Below are positions 42,191 to 46,028 of a stretch of DNA of 46,028 nt, piece after piece. The translations under genes were made by a program, and so were the position numbers. Numbering within the stretch: position 1 is the stretch's first letter; each line of letters opens with the position of its first letter. The stretch is taken from contig PKDJ01000154.1 of NCBI GenBank assembly GCA_002862545.1, positions 1-46,028 on the forward strand, read 5' to 3'. This stretch comes from Pseudomonadota bacterium. GTDB taxonomy: Bacteria; Myxococcota_A; UBA796; GCA-2862545. The notes under the pieces were generated by a model. The model worked only from the letters and a program-made list of their open reading frames with translations, was not told the origin of the DNA and did no database searches.

Positions 42191-43252
42191 TCACGGACGC
42201 CGAGCGCGAGCGAGGGCCTCGTCCACGAGCGACCCAAACCACAGGAAGCCACCGCGCTCCTGAACGCTCGTGACGACGTGGATGCTCTGCCCGGTGGGGT
42301 CGAGGTGATCGTGCAGGACGTTCCCCTCGGCGTCGATCCCCAAGACGCGTGCCGTGCGAGCAGGACCGGGCTGCATCCACGAGGGGAGCTTGGCGATCTG
42401 ATCACGAACCCACGGGAGCGGCCCGAGAGCATCGAGCTCAGGCTTGCGCGGGGAGGCCAGCGCGACCCAGAACACGCCGTCCGTCCCCGTGCTGATCCCG
42501 TCCGGATAGCCGGGCAGATCGTCGATCACGATCTCCTCTTCGCCCTTTCGAGGACCGGCGATCCACAGCCGGAAGATCCGGTGGCGTGCCGTCTCGGCCA
42601 CCAGCACGAAGCGCTCGAAGGGATCGAGGGCGACCCCGTTGGCGAACGCCAGGCCTCCGTGCACCTGCGCCGCCTCCTCCCAGCCCTCCCTCCAGCGACA
42701 GAGCCGGCCCGTCGCCTGCCCCTCGATCAGATCCAGTCGCCAGTGGGGCTGGTCGTAGCGCTGACTGGCGTCGGTGAAGAAGGCGGTGCCGTCCCGCGTG
42801 ACCTCGAGATCGTCCGTGAACACCAGCGGACGCCCCCCGCAGCGGGTCGTGAGCACACGCCACTCGCCCGAGTCCGGGTCGACCCCCAGCAGCCCCGCGA
42901 GGGCATCGGCCACCCAGAGCTCCCCATTCGGCCCCCAGTGCAGCCCGAGCGGTCGTCCGCCCGTGTTGGTGAGAACGACCGGCTCGGCCTCGATGTCGTC
43001 CCAGCGGAGGATCCGGCCATCGTGCAGGCCCGCAAAAACGCGTCCGGCGTCGTCGACCTCCACGTCCTCCGGGCCGTGCCCACCCGAGATCGGTACCCGG
43101 CGTGCGTCCGTGAACCAGGGCGCGGGCGACCACCGGGAGGCCTCGTGGGGGGCCACGTCGACCGCGACCGACTCCACGGGCGCCGGCCACAGCAGAGCGC
43201 CCGAACACGACAGCACGCTGGCTCCGAGGATCCCGTACACCCACCGCTGCAT
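42191..43252 (-). CDS. Strictosidine-synthase-like beta-propeller protein
   Basis: The 353-residue protein has an N-terminal hydrophobic anchor or signal and a six-bladed propeller of the strictosidine synthase/SMP-30 superfamily. Diagnostic motifs are 'HGPEDVEVDDAGRVFAG', 'FTDDLEVTRDGTAFFTDAS', 'GLAFANGVALDPFERFVLVA' and 'LPGYPDGISTGTDGVFWVAL'. Relatives are lactonases or esterases and membrane proteins of the APMAP type. The reaction is unknown here. It lies between lgt and coaA on the same strand, with short gaps. Confidence 0.88.
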   Translation of the reverse strand: MQRWVYGILGASVLSCSGALLWPAPVESVAVDVAPHEASRWSPAPWFTDARRVPISGGHGPEDVEVDDAGRVFAGLHDGRILRWDDIEAEPVVLTNTGGRPLGLHWGPNGELWVADALAGLLGVDPDSGEWRVLTTRCGGRPLVFTDDLEVTRDGTAFFTDASQRYDQPHWRLDLIEGQATGRLCRWREGWEEAAQVHGGLAFANGVALDPFERFVLVAETARHRIFRLWIAGPRKGEEEIVIDDLPGYPDGISTGTDGVFWVALASPRKPELDALGPLPWVRDQIAKLPSWMQPGPARTARVLGIDAEGNVLHDHLDPTGQSIHVVTSVQERGGFLWFGSLVDEALARARRP

Positions 43253-43276
43253 CGCTGCTCCTTGCTCGGCCCCGGC

Positions 43277-44194
43277 TCAGTGGCGCCGCAGGCGAACCTC
43301 GTTGACACGATGCCCGGGACCCTTGCGCAGCACCACTGAGGCACGCTCTCGCGTGGGCAGGATGTTCTCCAGCAGGTTGGGCTCGTTCGTCCGGAGCCAG
43401 ATCGACGCCGCCAGATCGTCGGCCTGCTGATCAGACAGGTGCGCGTAGCGATGGAAGTAGGAGGCCGGGTCCTGGAAGGCGGAGTCACGCAGGGCCCGAA
43501 ACCGCCGCACGTACCAGCGCTTCAGATCCACCGTGTCGGCGTCGACGTAGACCGACAGGTCGAAGTGATCGCTGACGAACCGTCCCTCGTTGCCCGTCTG
43601 GAGGACGTTCAGCCCCTCGACGATCACGATGTCGGGCTGGGCGATGGTCTTCGTCTCTCCCGGCATCACGTCGTAGGTGAGGTGGCTGTAGACGGGGCAG
43701 CTCACCTCGGCGGCCCCGCTCTTCAGCGCCTCGACGAAGCCGAGCAGTGCCTGCCGATCGTAGCTCTCCGGGAAGCCCTTGCGGTGCAGGATGCCGCGAC
43801 GCTCGAGCTCGGCGTTGGGCAGGAGGAAGCCATCGGTGGTGACGAGGTCGACCCGAGGGGTGTCGGGCCAGCGCTGGAGCACGGTGCGCAGCACGCGCGC
43901 CGCGGTGGACTTGCCGACGGCCACGCTGCCGGCCATGCCGAGGATGAAGGGGGCGCCGACGCCAGGGCGGCCCAGGAACATCGCCGTCGCGTCGCGCGTG
44001 AGCCGCCAGCCCTGCACGTGCAGGTTGATCAGGCGCGACAGCGGCAGGTAGATCTGCTCGACCTCTTCGAGGGAGAGCGCCTCGTTGATGCCCGACAGAT
44101 CCGCGAGATCAGCGGGTGTGAGCGTCAGCGGCGTGCCGAGGCGCAGGGCAGACCAGGACCGACGGTCGAAGGTCTCGTAGGCGGGGTCGTGCAT
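43277..44194 (-). CDS. coaA: Pantothenate kinase, type I
   Basis: The ATG at 44194 gives 305 residues, close to E. coli CoaA (316). It phosphorylates pantothenate with ATP, the first step of coenzyme A synthesis. The P-loop is GSVAVGKST (89-97), followed by 'VDLVTTDGFLLPN', 'FPESYDRQALLGFVEALKSG', 'YDVMPGE' and 'IVIVEGLNVLQ', all characteristic of the bacterial P-loop kinase rather than CoaX. CoA is also the source of the PKS carrier arm and malonyl-CoA. It is divergent from the YheT-type gene with 35 bases between. Confidence 0.96.
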   Translation of the reverse strand: MHDPAYETFDRRSWSALRLGTPLTLTPADLADLSGINEALSLEEVEQIYLPLSRLINLHVQGWRLTRDATAMFLGRPGVGAPFILGMAGSVAVGKSTAARVLRTVLQRWPDTPRVDLVTTDGFLLPNAELERRGILHRKGFPESYDRQALLGFVEALKSGAAEVSCPVYSHLTYDVMPGETKTIAQPDIVIVEGLNVLQTGNEGRFVSDHFDLSVYVDADTVDLKRWYVRRFRALRDSAFQDPASYFHRYAHLSDQQADDLAASIWLRTNEPNLLENILPTRERASVVLRKGPGHRVNEVRLRRH

Positions 44195-44229
44195 CGCGCC
44201 TGTTAACGGGCTGGGAGGGTGGAGGCCTC

Positions 44230-45195
44230 GTGGACGACGGAGCGGGAGCGGTCGTGAAGAGCGCATTCAGGCCTCCTTGGTGGCTTCGCAACCCTCACCT
44301 GCAGACGCTGTGGGTGAGCCTGGTGCGACGCGGACCGCGTCCGCCCCTGCGCTGGGAGGTGTTCACCCTGGACGACGGCGACTTCGTCGAGGTGGCGTGG
44401 GTCGATCGCCCGGTGCCTCGCGACGCGCCGACGGTGCTGTTCATCCATGGGCTCACGGGCTCGGTGGAGAGCGTCCAGATCCGCTCACTGCTGCAGGTCA
44501 TGAGCGACCAGGGATGGCGAGCAGGGTGCTTTCACTTCCGCGGCTCGGGGCGCAGTCCAAACCGAACGGCCCTCGGCTACCACTCGGGCATGTCGGAGGA
44601 CCCTCGTGCGATCCTTCGGCGCCTGCGGCAACGACACAGCAGCCCCCTCGCGGCCGTCGGCATCAGCCTCGGCGCCAACGTGCTGCTCAAGCTGCTCGGT
44701 GAGGACGGCGACGACGCACCGGTCGACGCGGCCGTGGCCCTCTCCGCCCCGCTCGTCCTCCGCCTGTGCGTCGACCGGATGGAGCGCGGCTTCTCCAGTG
44801 TCTACCAGCACCACCTGCTGCGCCGACTCGTCCAGCAGGTGAAGAGCCGACCCGTGCCCATCTCGCCTGCCGAGCTCGAGGCCTGCCGCACCTTCCGTGA
44901 CTTCGACAACCTGGTCACCGCGCCGATCCACGGCTTCGAGAGCGCAGAGGACTACTACGCGCGCTCGTCCTGCCGTCCCTTCCTCCCCGGGATTCGCCGT
45001 CCGACGCTCATCATCCACGCGGAGGACGACCCCTTCTTCCAGCCTGGAGTCGTCCCCTCGCCTGCCGAGCTGCCGGCCTCCGTGTGCTTCGAGCTCGCGG
45101 CGCACGGCGGGCACGTCGGCTTCGTCGAGGGAGTGGGTAGATACTACTGTGATTCTCGGGTTCCGGCCTGGCTGAGCGAGACCCTGATGGGGTAG
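44230..45195 (+). CDS. YheT-type alpha/beta hydrolase
   Basis: The GTG start at 44230 follows GGAGG; 321 residues result. The N-terminus 'FRPPWWLRNPHLQTLW' is the hallmark of the YheT/ABHD1-3 family. The oxyanion region is 'LFIHGLTGS', the nucleophile elbow GISLGAN, and the final His lies in 'AAHGGHVGFVE' with an Asp in 'HAEDDPFF'. Eukaryotic relatives are phospholipases or esterases; the bacterial substrate is unknown. A later GTG at 44254 is possible as start. It precedes the MBOAT gene by 12 bases and is probably cotranscribed with it. Confidence 0.9.
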   Translation: MDDGAGAVVKSAFRPPWWLRNPHLQTLWVSLVRRGPRPPLRWEVFTLDDGDFVEVAWVDRPVPRDAPTVLFIHGLTGSVESVQIRSLLQVMSDQGWRAGCFHFRGSGRSPNRTALGYHSGMSEDPRAILRRLRQRHSSPLAAVGISLGANVLLKLLGEDGDDAPVDAAVALSAPLVLRLCVDRMERGFSSVYQHHLLRRLVQQVKSRPVPISPAELEACRTFRDFDNLVTAPIHGFESAEDYYARSSCRPFLPGIRRPTLIIHAEDDPFFQPGVVPSPAELPASVCFELAAHGGHVGFVEGVGRYYCDSRVPAWLSETLMG

Positions 45196-45207
45196 GACCG
45201 GCGGGCG

Positions 45208-46028
45208 ATGAACTTCGTTCAGGTCGAGTATCCGGTCTTCCTCGCGCTGCTCCTGGCGGCGTACTGGGCCCTTCCACACCGGCGCTGGCAGAACCTCCTG
45301 CTGGTCGTGGCCAGCGCGGTGTTCTACGGCTGGGTGCACCCGTGGTTCTTGCTGCTGCTCTACGGCAGCGCGATCCTGGACTTCAGCCTCGCTCAGGCGA
45401 TCGAGCGCTTCCCGAAGCGCCGCTGGACCTTCGTGGGGATGTCCGCAGCCGCCAACCTCAGCCTGCTCGCGTACTTCAAGTACGCCGGCTTCTTCGTCGA
45501 CAACGTCCGGATGGCGCTGTCGTCCCTCGGGATGCCCGGCGACCTCGGCACGCTCGACATCCTGCTGCCCGTGGGCATCAGCTTCTACACCTTCCAGACG
45601 CTGGGGTACACGGTCGACGTGGCCCGCGGGGAGCTGAAGGCCCGGACGCGCTTCGTCGACTACGTGCTCTACGTCTCCTTCTTCGCGCAGCTTGTCGCAG
45701 GGCCGATCGAGCGCTCCACCCGCCTGCTGCCACAGATCGAGAGCGACCGCACCTGGTCCTGGGAGCAGGCACGGTCCGGCGTCGGCCTCGCCCTGTGGGG
45801 CGGCTTCAAGAAGCTCGTCGTGGCGGACTCCATCGCCCCCTTCGTCGACAAGGTCTACGTCCTCGACGATCCGGCCGGCCCGCTGCTCTGGGCCGCCACC
45901 GCCGGGTTCATGCTGCAGATCTACGCCGACTTCTCTGGCTACACGGATCTCGCGCGGGGCTCGGCCCGGCTGCTGGGCTTCGAGCTGCAGGAGAACTTCA
46001 ACGCCCCCTTCCTCGCGACCACCACGTC
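45208..46028 (+). CDS. MBOAT O-acyltransferase (AlgI/DltB-like), cut by window end
   Basis: From the ATG at 45208 the frame runs off the window after 273 residues (the family is usually ~470-500). It begins '[20 protein letters not shown]' and contains several membrane helices, '[20 protein letters not shown]' and the hallmark '[15 protein letters not shown]', then '[20 protein letters not shown]'. These are typical of AlgI-like acyltransferases that O-acetylate exopolysaccharides or other exported glycans together with an SGNH/AlgJ-like partner. The catalytic His pair lies beyond the visible part. A partner gene, if present, would be downstream of this window. Confidence 0.92.
   Translation, partial: MNFVQVEYPVFLALLLAAYWALPHRRWQNLLLVVASAVFYGWVHPWFLLLLYGSAILDFSLAQAIERFPKRRWTFVGMSAAANLSLLAYFKYAGFFVDNVRMALSSLGMPGDLGTLDILLPVGISFYTFQTLGYTVDVARGELKARTRFVDYVLYVSFFAQLVAGPIERSTRLLPQIESDRTWSWEQARSGVGLALWGGFKKLVVADSIAPFVDKVYVLDDPAGPLLWAATAGFMLQIYADFSGYTDLARGSARLLGFELQENFNAPFLATTT

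Overview
This is 46 kb of very GC-rich, densely packed bacterial chromosome. Seven visible lipoproteins, several with Thr/Ser/Gly/Asp-rich linkers, a Cys-rich protein ending in a myxosortase-type (MYXO-CTERM-like) tail, a large type I PKS, an FGE-fold lipoprotein and an ECF sigma/anti-sigma pair all suggest a myxobacterium-like member of the Myxococcota (former Deltaproteobacteria). That is an inference from gene style; no rRNA or ribosomal marker is present. I saw no tRNA, rRNA, insertion sequence, prophage or CRISPR array.

Layout. 1-10.3 kb: envelope and secreted proteins (VWA lipoprotein, glycerophosphodiesterase-LamG lipoprotein, M15-like peptidase, Pro-rich protein, small lipoprotein, GH92 mannosidase lipoprotein, small secreted protein, beta-barrel protein). 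10.3-22.0 kb, minus strand: a 3619-residue three-module PKS followed by a type II thioesterase. 22.0-26.2 kb, plus strand: an apparent surface-structure locus made of a sigma-54 promoter candidate, a secreted protein with six Ig-like repeats and a 388-residue Asp-Ser-Gly stalk, a Flp-type pilin with a glycine-rich tail, and a terminator. 26.4-29.1 kb: FGE-fold lipoprotein and the Cys-rich, C-terminally anchored protein. 29.1-37.2 kb: selB with an ABC ATPase, a lipoprotein-ferredoxin pair, gpsA, an ATP-grasp enzyme with a pentapeptide protein, and a sigma/anti-sigma pair. 37.2-46.0 kb: an HExxH metalloprotease-like protein, two envelope proteins, a DDAH-type enzyme, lgt, a strictosidine-synthase-like protein, coaA, a YheT-type hydrolase and the start of an MBOAT acyltransferase cut by the window end.

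How the parts fit. Lgt would lipidate the many lipoproteins. The most unusual element is the PKS: no loading module, no thioesterase or reductase, a first module whose acyltransferase has been lost (only its C-terminal linker remains), a first ketoreductase lacking two catalytic residues, and a hydrophobic C-terminal helix that would tether the megasynthase to the membrane. With DH and ER absent and both ATs of malonyl type, it should add hydroxylated two-carbon units to an acyl chain supplied from elsewhere. The divergent stalk-protein/pilin locus next to it is the second candidate for something undescribed.
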